This document shows, piece after piece, positions 17,958-26,052 of a stretch of 64,000 nucleotides of DNA. The notes below the pieces were generated by a model. The model searched no databases. It was not told the DNA's origin and saw only the letters and a list, made by a program, of their open reading frames with translations. This DNA comes from Segatella copri (GTDB lineage: Bacteria > Bacteroidota > Bacteroidia > Bacteroidales > Bacteroidaceae), in contig NZ_JAPDVG010000001.1 in NCBI RefSeq assembly GCF_026015625.1, forward strand, positions 558,001-622,000, written 5' to 3'. A program made the position numbers and the translations under genes. Every line of letters starts with the position of its first letter. Positions within the stretch are counted from its first letter, which is position 1.

Positions 17958-18392
17958 CTAAATGTGGAATTTGATTTCATTCAGCCAAGCCTGAACACTG
18001 AAGCAGGGACAGGACTTGTGGACGTTCGGGAGATCACGATGACCTAGGATCTCGGCTTCGGGATAGTCTACGCACAGACTCGTCAGGAGATTCTGGAGCG
18101 ACTGCTTCTGAGCCTTCGTACGGGTATCTGCCGGATTGCCGTCGGCGTCGAGACCGCCTTCGTAACAGATGCCGATACTGTGTGCATTGAAATGGCGGGC
18201 GTGGGCGCCGATTTCTGACTCGGGACGTCCGGGGTAGATGACGCCGTCTTTCGTGATGTAATAGTGATAACCGATGCTGCGGAAACCACGGGCTAAATGA
18301 CAGGCTTCGAGCTTTTCGAAGGTGAAGTCCTGCGTGACGCGGGTGGCAGAACAGTGAATGACAATAAGTGATATTTTTCTTGTGTTTTTCAT
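17958..18392 (-). CDS. N-acetylmuramoyl-L-alanine amidase (phage-type)
   Basis: This 144-residue zinc amidase of the amidase_2/PGRP fold cleaves the bond between muramic acid and L-alanine in peptidoglycan. Visible parts are the N-terminal HCSATR, GYHYYITKDG, GAHARHFNAHSIGICYEGG and the zinc-site HRDLPNVHKSCPCF. It lacks a classical signal peptide, as phage lysins do. It closes a minus-strand cluster with the smalltalk and HU-like genes, an arrangement I remember as common in Bacteroidales next to BT4734/VirE-type genes. Confidence 0.9.
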   Translation of the reverse strand: MKNTRKISLIVIHCSATRVTQDFTFEKLEACHLARGFRSIGYHYYITKDGVIYPGRPESEIGAHARHFNAHSIGICYEGGLDADGNPADTRTKAQKQSLQNLLTSLCVDYPEAEILGHRDLPNVHKSCPCFSVQAWLNEIKFHI

Positions 18393-18418
18393 AGTGCTGA
18401 ATCTTTAAAGGGTTGATA

Positions 18419-18517
18419 CTACTGGCAGCTCTGCACACAAAAGGCAGAGGCTACGGCGGTGAGAACGGTAATGACGAAATTCAGAATTTTCTTGAGTGTT
18501 TCTCTTTTCATTTTCAT
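18419..18517 (-). CDS. Smalltalk protein
   Basis: This 32-residue protein starts MKMKRETLKKILNFVITVL and ends AFCVQSCQ. It has a basic N-terminus, one hydrophobic helix and two cysteines, the last in a lipobox-like position near the end. It matches the tiny Bacteroidales family called smalltalk protein, found between HU-like and amidase genes. Function is unknown. A membrane role such as holin-like is conceivable beside a lysin-type amidase, but that is inference. Confidence 0.75.
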   Translation of the reverse strand: MKMKRETLKKILNFVITVLTAVASAFCVQSCQ

Positions 18518-18726
18518 TTGATTTAAGGTTAATAAATGGATTGGGGGCTCGGATTTCCTATATCCGGGCGATACTGGAGAAGGAAGGCTGACAGGATGAG
18601 CAGATGGGCTTGATAGCGCGTGTTTCAATGATGCTTGCTATATTTATGAATAGCCGGGGGTGCTATAGCCGAATCCCGGACTGCATCCTGTCTAAAACCT
18701 TCTTTCTTCATCTACTGGCGAGGGGG

Positions 18727-19278
18727 TTACTCCAGGCCGTCGCTACCATCGGAGCCGCTGCTCTCGGTGTTGCCTGATCCGCCAGTCTGTGTTGAGTCGC
18801 CACCCTGGTTTGTGCCGCCACCCTGGGTGGTATCGCCTGTGTTATCCTTGCCGCCGTCTGGTGGAGTAACATCTCCTGTTACGGCTGTAGCCTTCTTCAG
18901 GGATGCATCGAGGTTCAGACTGTTTGCCTTGAACTCACCGGTGCCACGGGCACGGAGCTTCAGTCCGGCAATGTTCTTGGTGATACTGAACTCCTTCTCG
19001 GAGGCAGCACCTTCCTTGTTCTTGATGCCGATGCTGAAAATGGCGAGGTCGGGAATCTTCACGGCGATACCCTGCAGAACCAGTTCTCTTACGCAGCTCA
19101 CCATGTCGGTGAGCATACCCTTGATGGCTCCCTTTGAGAACGGTGTGTTGTGACTTTCCATGTGCTCTGCGAGTTCATCAAGACCATAGGTCTGGGTGAT
19201 TACAGGGTAGGCGAAAAACTTGCCGTAAGCGGCGCTCAACTTCTCGTTGACATACTTCTTCAATGTGTACAGAATCAT
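18727..19278 (-). CDS. HU-like DNA-binding protein with acidic low-complexity tail
   Basis: This 183-residue protein has an HU/IHF-like domain over about 120 residues (ILYTLKKYVNEKLSAAYGKF; ELVLQGIAVKIPDLAIFSIG) followed by a Gly/Thr/Ser/Asp-rich tail (DGGKDNTGDTTQGGGTNQGG). The start at 19278 (MILYTLKKYVNEK) is chosen over an upstream ATG at 19380, which would precede the promoter-like complement of 19378-19385. It heads the HU-smalltalk-amidase cluster. About 200 bases after its stop, before the smalltalk gene, hold nothing I recognise. Confidence 0.85.
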   Translation of the reverse strand: MILYTLKKYVNEKLSAAYGKFFAYPVITQTYGLDELAEHMESHNTPFSKGAIKGMLTDMVSCVRELVLQGIAVKIPDLAIFSIGIKNKEGAASEKEFSITKNIAGLKLRARGTGEFKANSLNLDASLKKATAVTGDVTPPDGGKDNTGDTTQGGGTNQGGDSTQTGGSGNTESSGSDGSDGLE

Positions 19279-19377
19279 AGTGTCTTCATTTTTAAGGTTA
19301 ATAAATTGTGTTTGTGTAGTAGGGGGCGCTGCGCATTGCCTCTTGGTGGTATGAGATGTTATCTCTGAACCACAATG

Positions 19378-19452
19378 CAAAGATACGAAATCGGTGAGGG
19401 GTCAACTCACAGTTGCTCATACTTGCTCATGTTTTTTCATACTTTTTCATAG
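19378..19452 (-). promoter_or_regulatory. Promoter and 10-bp tandem array upstream of the HU-like gene
   Basis: The complement of 19378-19385 is TATCTTTG, a -7 element for the HU-like gene. Bases 19413-19452 are four contiguous 10-bp units (TTGCTCATAC, TTGCTCATGT, TTTTTCATAC, TTTTTCATAG). They sit about 30-70 bases upstream of the -7 box at one unit per helical turn. This and copy 2 of the repeat element account for the gene-free stretch 19279-19768. Confidence 0.6.
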
Positions 19453-19483
19453 ATTCTTTTTTGGGGGGAGTTTATAAGCCCAC

Positions 19484-19628
19484 TGAACTTTCGCAAGTAA
19501 GCTCCACACGCTCTAACAGTGCAGAAGGTGCTGTGGTATAAGTCCGTATACGGACTTGCGAGCTGTTGATTTATGACACACCCTCTTTTGGGCCTTCAGC
19601 CCGTACTTGAACCACATGCGAAAGTTCA
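19484..19628. repeat. MITE-like repeat element, copy 2
   Basis: It is a 145-bp element with perfect 12-bp terminal inverted repeats, TGAACTTTCGCA (19484-19495) and TGCGAAAGTTCA (19617-19628). It shares end sequences (AAGCTCCACACG; GGGCCTTCAGCCCGT) with copy 1 but has a different middle containing the palindrome GTCCGTATACGGAC. No target duplication is obvious. Confidence 0.75.
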
Positions 19629-19694
19629 ATCAATTATTTGCATGTTTTCGTAAATGTTTTGAGAATATTTTACCTTTTTCTGAAATTATTTTCG

Positions 19695-19702
19695 TACTTT
19701 TG
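19695..19702 (+). promoter_or_regulatory. -7 element upstream of the AlbA_2 protein gene
   Basis: TACTTTTG matches TAnnTTTG and lies 67 bases before the chosen start at 19769. No well-spaced TTTG is seen upstream. Confidence 0.4.
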
Positions 19703-19768
19703 CAAGCGTATTTCAGATTTGCTGAAAGTGGATGTAAACGATTTGTTGAACAAAGAATGTATCAAAGA

Positions 19769-21421
19769 ATGATGAACGATATATTGAAACAGATAAAGGC
19801 TGGCGAGGTGTCGGGTGTGCAGTTCAAGGAACGCATTCTCGACAAATACGATATTGCCTGTGAGTTAGTGGCGTTCAGTAATTCACATGGTGGCAAATTG
19901 GTAGTTGGTATAAAGGATAAGACCGGAGAAACCAATGCCTTGTCGTATTCTGAGGTACAAGAAACAACCAACTTGTTGAGTGACATTGCTTCAGAAAACG
20001 TAGTGCCATCCATTCTGATAAAGATAGATACTATAGAAGTTGAGGATGGAAACTTGGTTGTTGCTACTGTGAAGGAAGGACTCAACAAGCCTTATCATGA
20101 CAACAAGGGAATCGTATGGGTGAAGAATGGTGCCGACAAGCGTAAAGTGTTCGACAATGCTGAACTTGCAGAAATGATGACCGACTGCGGTAGTTTTGCA
20201 CCAGACGAGGCTGGTGTTAGGGATGCAACTGTCAACGACCTTGATGCAACGACCATCAAGCAGTTTTTGGGCAACCGTTTTGATAGAGTGTTGGAAAAGA
20301 AAGGCTTGACAGGTGACGCTTTTAATGAAGCATCACTTGATATGATATGCTCTGCCATCGCTAAGGGGCATGACTGTGAGAAGATACTTCGCAATCTGCG
20401 ATTTATCCGTCCTGATGGTTCACTGACCGTTGCTGCCATGCTTCTGTTTGGCAAATACACCCAGCGCTGGATGCCAATGATGACAGCCAAGTGTATTTGT
20501 TTTGCAGGCAACAGTGTCGGCAGCAAGATATTCCGTGACAAGGTGAATGATGCGGATATGGAGGGAAACCTGCTTCATCAATATGACACGATCATGGATT
20601 TCTTCACTCGTAATCTGCATAATGTGCAGGTTGGAGATGAATTCAACAGCATGGGTAAGTTGGAAATACCTTACACAAGCTTGGTTGAGTTCACGGTAAA
20701 CAGCCTTGTACATCGCTCGTTGAACATGAAAGCCCCTGTTCGCATTTTCATTTTCGACAATCGTGTTGAGATTCACAGTCCTGGTGCATTGCCTAACGGA
20801 CTCACTATTGATGACATCAAGGCAGGAACCTCTATGCCTCGCAATATGTTCCTTTTTAACAATGCTATATACTTGCTGCCATACACTGGTGTTGGTAGCG
20901 GCATCACTCGTGCACTGGACGAAGATATCAATGTCACGTTTATGAATAATGACAAGGCACAGGAATTTGTCATCACGGTTTGGAGAGAAGAAAGTAACCA
21001 AGTCGAGGGGGAAAGTAACCAAGTCGGTAACCAAGTCGAAGAAAAAAGTAACCAAGTCCAAGACTCTGACACTCGACTTAGACACTCTGGCACCGACTTA
21101 GACACTTCCGAGAACGACTTATACACTCGACTTAGACACTCTGGCACCGACTTAGACACTTCCGAGAACGACTTAGACACTCGACTTAGACACTCTGACA
21201 CTCCAAAAGTGTCATTGTCTAACAAGCAAAGGGACATAGTAAATTTCTGTTCTGTTCCTCGAACCACCAAAGAGATACTTGACAGAATTGGAGTCAGCAT
21301 GCATTCCAAGAACCGTGAACGTTACATCACCTCCCTTGTTGCAGCAGGATATTTGCAGATGACCAACCCTGAAAATCCTACGGCAAGCAATCAGAAATAC
21401 AAGAAAGTAACAATAAAATAG
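19769..21421 (+). CDS. AlbA_2 (Schlafen-type) and ATPase-like domain protein
   Basis: The roughly 550-residue protein has an N-terminal AlbA_2 domain (FKERILDKYDIACELVAFSN, HGGKLVVGIKD), a C-terminal GHKL-like ATP-binding domain (FTVNSLVHRSLNMKAPVRIF, NRVEIHSPGALPNGLT, GVGSGITRAL), a repeat linker and a winged-helix end. Related proteins are annotated as putative transcriptional regulators or RecG-like; some Schlafen-type proteins take part in defence. The start may be 19757, 19769 or 19772. The linker has repeats of NQV and an 18-residue unit. The AraC gene starts five bases after its stop, so they share an operon. Confidence 0.82.
   Translation: MMNDILKQIKAGEVSGVQFKERILDKYDIACELVAFSNSHGGKLVVGIKDKTGETNALSYSEVQETTNLLSDIASENVVPSILIKIDTIEVEDGNLVVATVKEGLNKPYHDNKGIVWVKNGADKRKVFDNAELAEMMTDCGSFAPDEAGVRDATVNDLDATTIKQFLGNRFDRVLEKKGLTGDAFNEASLDMICSAIAKGHDCEKILRNLRFIRPDGSLTVAAMLLFGKYTQRWMPMMTAKCICFAGNSVGSKIFRDKVNDADMEGNLLHQYDTIMDFFTRNLHNVQVGDEFNSMGKLEIPYTSLVEFTVNSLVHRSLNMKAPVRIFIFDNRVEIHSPGALPNGLTIDDIKAGTSMPRNMFLFNNAIYLLPYTGVGSGITRALDEDINVTFMNNDKAQEFVITVWREESNQVEGESNQVGNQVEEKSNQVQDSDTRLRHSGTDLDTSENDLYTRLRHSGTDLDTSENDLDTRLRHSDTPKVSLSNKQRDIVNFCSVPRTTKEILDRIGVSMHSKNRERYITSLVAAGYLQMTNPENPTASNQKYKKVTIK
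21070..21201 (+). repeat. 54-bp in-frame tandem repeat in the AlbA_2 gene
   Basis: Units start at 21070, 21124 and 21178 (2.4 copies, exact 54-bp period), each encoding 18 residues such as TRLRHSGTDLDTSENDL. The 12-mer GACTTAGACACT recurs within units. Just upstream GTAACCAAGTC occurs four times (about 20994-21060). All repeats keep frame in the linker before the winged helix. Confidence 0.9.
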
Positions 21422-21426
21422 TAAGA

Positions 21427-22596
21427 ATGATAGACTCTTTATATTTCCTTCAGTTCGCATGTTTCATCTTCATGCTCATCAATGCCCTTATCCTCGGCAT
21501 CACCCACCTGCACATGAAGTGGACCAACCGACGCTATGAGTGGTCACGCTGGATGATACTTGCAGGTATGACGGGACTTGCCATACAATATCTCTTGCAG
21601 ATGCGCTTGGGTTTTCGTGCGAAAAGCGATGACTTGGGAGCTATTTTCAACATTCTTGTCTATACCCCATGCATCACTACTATCGCCATGGGCATATACA
21701 ACATTGAGGCGACCCATGCCAACCGCCGAAAGATGAACATCGTCTGCGCTTGCATTTATGCCGCCATCATAGCAGTTTTCTGCATAGGCTACAGCAATAG
21801 CGGAAGTCTTAACATTGGCAACTGGCTCTATGCGATGCTCGTATTGTTCGGCACAAACGTAGCGTATTGCATCTATATGATTATGATTGAGATGCGGAAA
21901 CGCAAGAAAATGTTAGAGCTGATGACAGGTGGCGACATGCTGCCCTACGTGCGATATGCCCGAGCCAGTGTCTTCGCCCTGTTCTTCTCTACCCTTACCA
22001 TGCCTTTCGTCATCCTCTCTACCACCTTATTATATATAATAGGTCCGTTGGCTCTGCTCACTATCCTTTTCTTCAACCTGAGTTTCGTGGCATTGGGCTA
22101 CAATTTCGTTCCTACCGAGGAACTCTTAGACAATGAGGCTGAAGAATGTGCAACCATAGCAGATGAAGAAACTGAAATGGGGTGGGTATCTTTGGAAAGC
22201 TCCAATGGGCAGGATGCAGAACTTGCAGACGGTAAAGAAAACTTACAGTCGTTTTCTCAGGAGCGTCAGATGTTCATCAAGGAGAAGCTCGACAAGTGGT
22301 GTGCTGATTTGGGCTACAAAGACACCACAGTAAACATGTTCACCCTGTCACGCTCGCTGAACATTTCCAAGAACGAGTTATCACGCTACTTCACATCATG
22401 CCTTAATTCCACCTTCCGCATCTGGCTTGCCGAGGTACGTTTCGAGGCAGCAAAGAAGATGATGCTCGACTATCCCGACTACAACAACGACATCATTTCT
22501 GCCGAATGTGGCTTCTCTTCACGCTCCTATCTCTATCGCATATTCAAAGAGAAAGAAGGTTGCTCTCCAACTGTCTGGAGAGCGAAAATACAATAA
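21427..22596 (+). CDS. Membrane-anchored AraC family regulator
   Basis: This 389-residue protein has about six or seven N-terminal membrane helices (FACFIFMLINALILGITHL through LALLTILFFNLSFVALGYNF), a cytoplasmic linker and a C-terminal AraC double helix-turn-helix (LNISKNELSRYFTSCLNSTF; IISAECGFSSRSYLYRIFKE). It probably senses something in the membrane and controls nearby genes. Its stop lies 12 bases before an array of repeated sites upstream of the next operon, the natural target. It is translationally close to the AlbA_2 gene. Confidence 0.87.
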   Translation: MIDSLYFLQFACFIFMLINALILGITHLHMKWTNRRYEWSRWMILAGMTGLAIQYLLQMRLGFRAKSDDLGAIFNILVYTPCITTIAMGIYNIEATHANRRKMNIVCACIYAAIIAVFCIGYSNSGSLNIGNWLYAMLVLFGTNVAYCIYMIMIEMRKRKKMLELMTGGDMLPYVRYARASVFALFFSTLTMPFVILSTTLLYIIGPLALLTILFFNLSFVALGYNFVPTEELLDNEAEECATIADEETEMGWVSLESSNGQDAELADGKENLQSFSQERQMFIKEKLDKWCADLGYKDTTVNMFTLSRSLNISKNELSRYFTSCLNSTFRIWLAEVRFEAAKKMMLDYPDYNNDIISAECGFSSRSYLYRIFKEKEGCSPTVWRAKIQ

Positions 22597-22607
22597 AATC
22601 ACGCCTT

Positions 22608-22682
22608 AGGTGTCTACTTCCCCCACCAAGTAGACACCTATTTTGTAGGAAGTAGACACCTAAGTGGGGGAAGTAGACACCT
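22608..22682 (+). promoter_or_regulatory. Operator-like array of four 12-bp sites
   Basis: AAGTAGACACCT occurs at 22628-22639, 22650-22661 and 22671-22682 (spacing 22 and 21 bp). Its exact inverse complement is at 22608-22619, eight bases before the first forward copy. The -7 box TATCTTTG at 22701-22708 follows 18 bases after the last site, so the proximal site should overlap the -33 region. Direct repeats at about 21 bp are typical of AraC and LytTR family binding sites. Confidence 0.7.
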
Positions 22683-22712
22683 TTTTCCGAAGAAAAACAC
22701 TATCTTTGCACC

Positions 22713-22976
22713 ATGGAAAATATAATAGAAACTTTCATGAAAGAGGAACAGGCTATTTTTATAGTGGCATTGTGTCTTCTGTTGTTCGCCATAGTCATGG
22801 GCTATGCCATGGTTCAAGACTACAGGATATATCTTGATGAAAACTACAAGGCTCGCTACAGCTTCTGTGATTTCATCAAGAGAGAAAGATTCTATATCTA
22901 TCTGTTTCTCGGACAGACTTTCGTCATCATCCTGGGATTTACTGTATATCTGATGGCAATGAGAGAAAATATGTAA
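22713..22976 (+). CDS. Small two-helix membrane protein
   Basis: The product is up to 87 residues with two membrane helices (AIFIVALCLLLFAIVMGYAM and IYLFLGQTFVIILGFTVYLM) joined by a charged loop (DENYKARYSFCDFIKRERF). I do not recognise the family. The -7 box ends only five bases before the ATG at 22713, so a leaderless message or use of the ATG at 22737 (MKEEQAIF) is likely. It is followed after 28 bases by the GLUG gene and probably cotranscribed. Confidence 0.65.
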   Translation: MENIIETFMKEEQAIFIVALCLLLFAIVMGYAMVQDYRIYLDENYKARYSFCDFIKRERFYIYLFLGQTFVIILGFTVYLMAMRENM

Positions 22977-23004
22977 GAAAGTATAATAATAATAATTTAC
23001 AGAT

Positions 23005-25542
23005 ATGAATAACAAAAAACAAAGAAACAGGCTATTCACGATGCTGCTGCTCGTGATGGCTATCCTCATGCCTTATGGGGGGGCATGGGCACAAACAACG
23101 AAGCGGCCTGCCAGTGGTAATGGCACAGTAAACAAACCTTTTCTGATATCCACAGCTGCCGAACTTGCCTGGTTCCGCGACTATGTGAACGGAACTATCG
23201 TGGACGATGGCAAAGCAGCTGGAACTACTCACCCTTCAGCATCTGCCATGCTGACTGCGGATATCGACCTAAAGAACTACTGTCATGCGGCAGAAGACGG
23301 AAAGGAACTCTTGAGCTGGATTCCGATAGGCAATTACTCTAATCGTTGGGAGGGAAATATGGACGGTCAGGGACACACCATCTCCAACCTCTATATCAAG
23401 ACAGCACAAAAAAATGTGGGATTTTTCGGCTTTACTACTGATGGTGCGACTATCCAAGACCTTATCTTTGACAATGCCAAGGTGGAGAATGTGAGCACAA
23501 CAAATAAGAAGACAGATTGCACCGGTATCTTGGCAGGATATGCATACGGGGATTCTCCATCACATATAAAGGGTATTAAAACCACAAACAATTGTACTGT
23601 AATAGGACAAGATAATACTGGCGGTATTGTTGGAAATGCCGAAATAAATCTCGAAAACTGCGAAAATCACTCCAGCGTCAATGGCACGGATTATGTTGGC
23701 GGAATTGCAGGTAATAGCTCTAAAATAAACATCAAGCGCTGCACCAATTATGGAACCGTTGAAAACAATGCTAATAGCTATTATGTTAGTGGAATCATAG
23801 GTCTTGCTTATGGAACAAGTATCGAAGATTGTGCCAACTATGGCAAGATTACAGGGTGCTATGCCGGTGGCATAGCAGGAATAATGATGCAAAATACCAG
23901 TATCCAGAATGTGTTCAGTTATGGAGATGTGACGAAGACAAACGGCAATTCAGGAATCATTATAGGTTATGTAGAGGGTGGTACACTAACCGCAAAGGGC
24001 ATTGTAGCTTACAACAAGGAAGCATTGCTGAACAACTCTTCTGATAACATCAAAATAGTTGGTGAAGGAAGTCTGACTTTCGACGACGGAAAGGAAGAAG
24101 CTGACGTGGTCAAGGCTTTCACCAAGCAGCAGATAAAGAGCGGCGAGGTGGCATGGCTGCTGAATGGTTCCACATCTGCTCCTACCGAAGGAAGCACCTT
24201 GGCATGGTATCAGAAGTTGGGTGAGAATGGCGATGCATATCCTGTCTTGACTTCAACTGGGGAGAATACAGTCTATGAAGCTTATCATCATGGTGAAAAA
24301 GATCGTTTCTTTAGTAATACGGTTGCCAATCAGCATTCTGTAGCTTACAACGCTGAGGCTGAAGACGAGGCGAATGGTAACCATGACTTGAGCTATGAGG
24401 CTGGTGAATATACTTGGACGGAAGCTGAGGATAAGACACAAGTACCTTCGGTGGCTGTAATTTATACTTGCAAGGTATGTGGAAAGACCGAAACACCGCA
24501 AATGACTGTGGAGCATGATGCAGAGCATAACGATGAAGCGGCTACTTGTACAGAAGATGGTCATAAGTACTATAAGACTTCTTATGCCTTCAATAACAAG
24601 GCTGTTTTTAGCAATGCCTATACACAGACATTGCCAGCCCTTGGACATAACATGTCAGGTGAAGTAACCTTCAATGACAGTAAGCACATCTATCAGAAGG
24701 GATGTACCAGAAACTGTGGGCATAACGAATATTTTGCCACAAGTGATGCCAGCGTAGCGGCTCAGCCTAATGGTGACGCAACTGCATTCACTGTTGATAA
24801 ATTCACATTGAATGATGCTACGGCATACGATAATAAGGCTGAGTTTACTGTGACGGATTTGGAATATAACCGCTCATTTAGCCATAATAAGTGGCAAGCG
24901 GTTTATGTGCCATTCTCTATTGACTGCAGTCAGTTGTCTGATGAGTATGAGATGGCAACCATCAACAACTTCCATGAGTTTGAGCAGAAGGATGGCAGCT
25001 TTAATACTGTGTTGGAGGTAAAGCCAGTGACAAATGGAGCCACCATACCAGCCCTTACCCCTTGCCTCATTCGCATGAAACAGGCTCCTGCAACAGCTGA
25101 AGCTAAGACAATACATTTCTCAGCAACATCGTTTGCCGCTGCTGCTGATAAGAAAATCGATTGTGCTAGCGTTACCCGCTACTATCAGTTCTTGGGTACT
25201 CTCAATGCAAAGACAGGCTTTGATACTACAAGTGACTTTGTAATTAACGAAGGTGCACTGTGGAAGGCAGGAAGTGATACGAAGCTTAATCCACAGAGAT
25301 GGTATCTCTACGCCAGTGACAGAACAGGTAGCGAGCTGAATCCATCTGTCCAGTTGAGCCGTATCGCCATCCACGTAATTGGTGGTGATGAGACCACAGG
25401 CATTGATGGCATCTATGTCAAGACCGACACGGAGGATGTATCATCTTCTCGTCAAGGCATCTACGACTTGCAGGGACGCAAGCTTAGCGTAGAGCCTACG
25501 AGTGGTATCTACATCAAGGATGGTAAGAAGTATGTAAAGTAA
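23005..25542 (+). CDS. Secreted GLUG-repeat protein with C-terminal sorting motif
   Basis: The 845-residue product has a signal peptide ending near AWA, then GLUG-type repeats at about 120-330 (GGIVGNAEINLENC; YVGGIAGNSSKINIKRC; YAGGIAGIMMQNTSIQ) likely to form a beta-solenoid. A cysteine-bearing segment follows (CKVCGKTETPQM; CTEDGHKYY; CTRNCGHNEY) and a C-terminus typical of Prevotella secreted proteins (GIYDLQGRKLS; GIYIKDGKKYV). It is probably cell-surface or extracellular, perhaps a type IX cargo. Seven G at 23077-23083 lie in the signal-peptide region. Confidence 0.82.
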   Translation: MNNKKQRNRLFTMLLLVMAILMPYGGAWAQTTKRPASGNGTVNKPFLISTAAELAWFRDYVNGTIVDDGKAAGTTHPSASAMLTADIDLKNYCHAAEDGKELLSWIPIGNYSNRWEGNMDGQGHTISNLYIKTAQKNVGFFGFTTDGATIQDLIFDNAKVENVSTTNKKTDCTGILAGYAYGDSPSHIKGIKTTNNCTVIGQDNTGGIVGNAEINLENCENHSSVNGTDYVGGIAGNSSKINIKRCTNYGTVENNANSYYVSGIIGLAYGTSIEDCANYGKITGCYAGGIAGIMMQNTSIQNVFSYGDVTKTNGNSGIIIGYVEGGTLTAKGIVAYNKEALLNNSSDNIKIVGEGSLTFDDGKEEADVVKAFTKQQIKSGEVAWLLNGSTSAPTEGSTLAWYQKLGENGDAYPVLTSTGENTVYEAYHHGEKDRFFSNTVANQHSVAYNAEAEDEANGNHDLSYEAGEYTWTEAEDKTQVPSVAVIYTCKVCGKTETPQMTVEHDAEHNDEAATCTEDGHKYYKTSYAFNNKAVFSNAYTQTLPALGHNMSGEVTFNDSKHIYQKGCTRNCGHNEYFATSDASVAAQPNGDATAFTVDKFTLNDATAYDNKAEFTVTDLEYNRSFSHNKWQAVYVPFSIDCSQLSDEYEMATINNFHEFEQKDGSFNTVLEVKPVTNGATIPALTPCLIRMKQAPATAEAKTIHFSATSFAAAADKKIDCASVTRYYQFLGTLNAKTGFDTTSDFVINEGALWKAGSDTKLNPQRWYLYASDRTGSELNPSVQLSRIAIHVIGGDETTGIDGIYVKTDTEDVSSSRQGIYDLQGRKLSVEPTSGIYIKDGKKYVK

Positions 25543-25569
25543 AATGAACCCATTAATAAATTGATAAGT

Positions 25570-25737
25570 ATGACAAAGAAAAATTATATGAAACCAGAGA
25601 TGCGCAGCTATCAGATAGAGGCTGCCAGCATCTTGTCTGCATCTTCTAATTATGCACGTCCAGAGGAAGCCTCAGGAGATTTGTATGACCAGATTCCATT
25701 TCACAAAGGTGATGACTATTGTAGAAACCCTGAGTAG
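25570..25737 (+). CDS. 55-residue peptide, KPEMR-type Bacteroidales family
   Basis: The peptide starts MTKKNYMKPEMRSYQIEAAS and continues ILSASSNYARPEE. Many Bacteroidales encode small proteins beginning with a similar KxYMKPEMR segment followed by a short ILxxS stretch; I recognise the pattern from memory and know no function. It starts 27 bases after the GLUG gene stop and is followed by a strong terminator, so it is the last gene of that operon. Confidence 0.6.
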   Translation: MTKKNYMKPEMRSYQIEAASILSASSNYARPEEASGDLYDQIPFHKGDDYCRNPE

Positions 25738-25828
25738 AAAATGAAATAGTAAAGAATTCCCAATCCATATGGGAGACACTAGAGTCTGGTAAAGTTATAT
25801 TAATCGTAGTTCTCAATCAAAAACGCTT

Positions 25829-25870
25829 GGGCTATATGCTATCTTTTGGATAAGCATATAGCCCCTTTTT
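25829..25870. terminator. Terminator of the GLUG operon
   Basis: GGGCTATATGCT (25829-25840) pairs with AGCATATAGCCC (25853-25864), followed by CTTTTT. In the minus direction it is followed by AAGCGTTTTT, so it may also stop the transcript of the 19-codon ORF that converges on it. Confidence 0.85.
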
Positions 25871-26009
25871 CCTATTGTATGATGTCTTCAGGTAGAAGTA
25901 TCTTAGCTTCTTCGTTATTATATTCCATCATGTTATGCTTTATTATTATCGTTCACAAAGATAATCTTTCTGAACGATAATTCCAAATATTTGAGCAACA
26001 ATTAGTTGC
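25863..26009. repeat. 147-bp direct repeat R1, copy A
   Basis: It is nearly identical to 28875-29021. It holds a near-perfect 37-bp palindrome (25945-25981), a minus-strand promoter (complement of 25956-25963, TATCTTTG) and a 19-codon ORF. Both copies start in the T run of a terminator. The gene-free stretch 25738-26122 is this repeat, the terminator and one small palindromic element. Confidence 0.92.
25872..25931 (-). CDS. 19-residue micro-ORF in repeat R1, copy A
   Basis: The reading is MMEYNNEEAKILLPEDIIQ, from a start 18 bases after the predicted transcription start to a TAG just before the terminator hairpin. It may be a real microprotein or the leftover N-terminus of a lost gene. The copy in the second repeat differs by one residue. 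Confidence 0.3.
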   Translation of the reverse strand: MMEYNNEEAKILLPEDIIQ

Positions 26010-26052
26010 CTGTTATTGTTATTTAATTATTAATCGGAATCATTAAGTAGTA

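Noticed and set aside
21070..21201. CRISPR-like array
   Set aside because: The repeats are contiguous, in frame in a coding gene and have no spacers.
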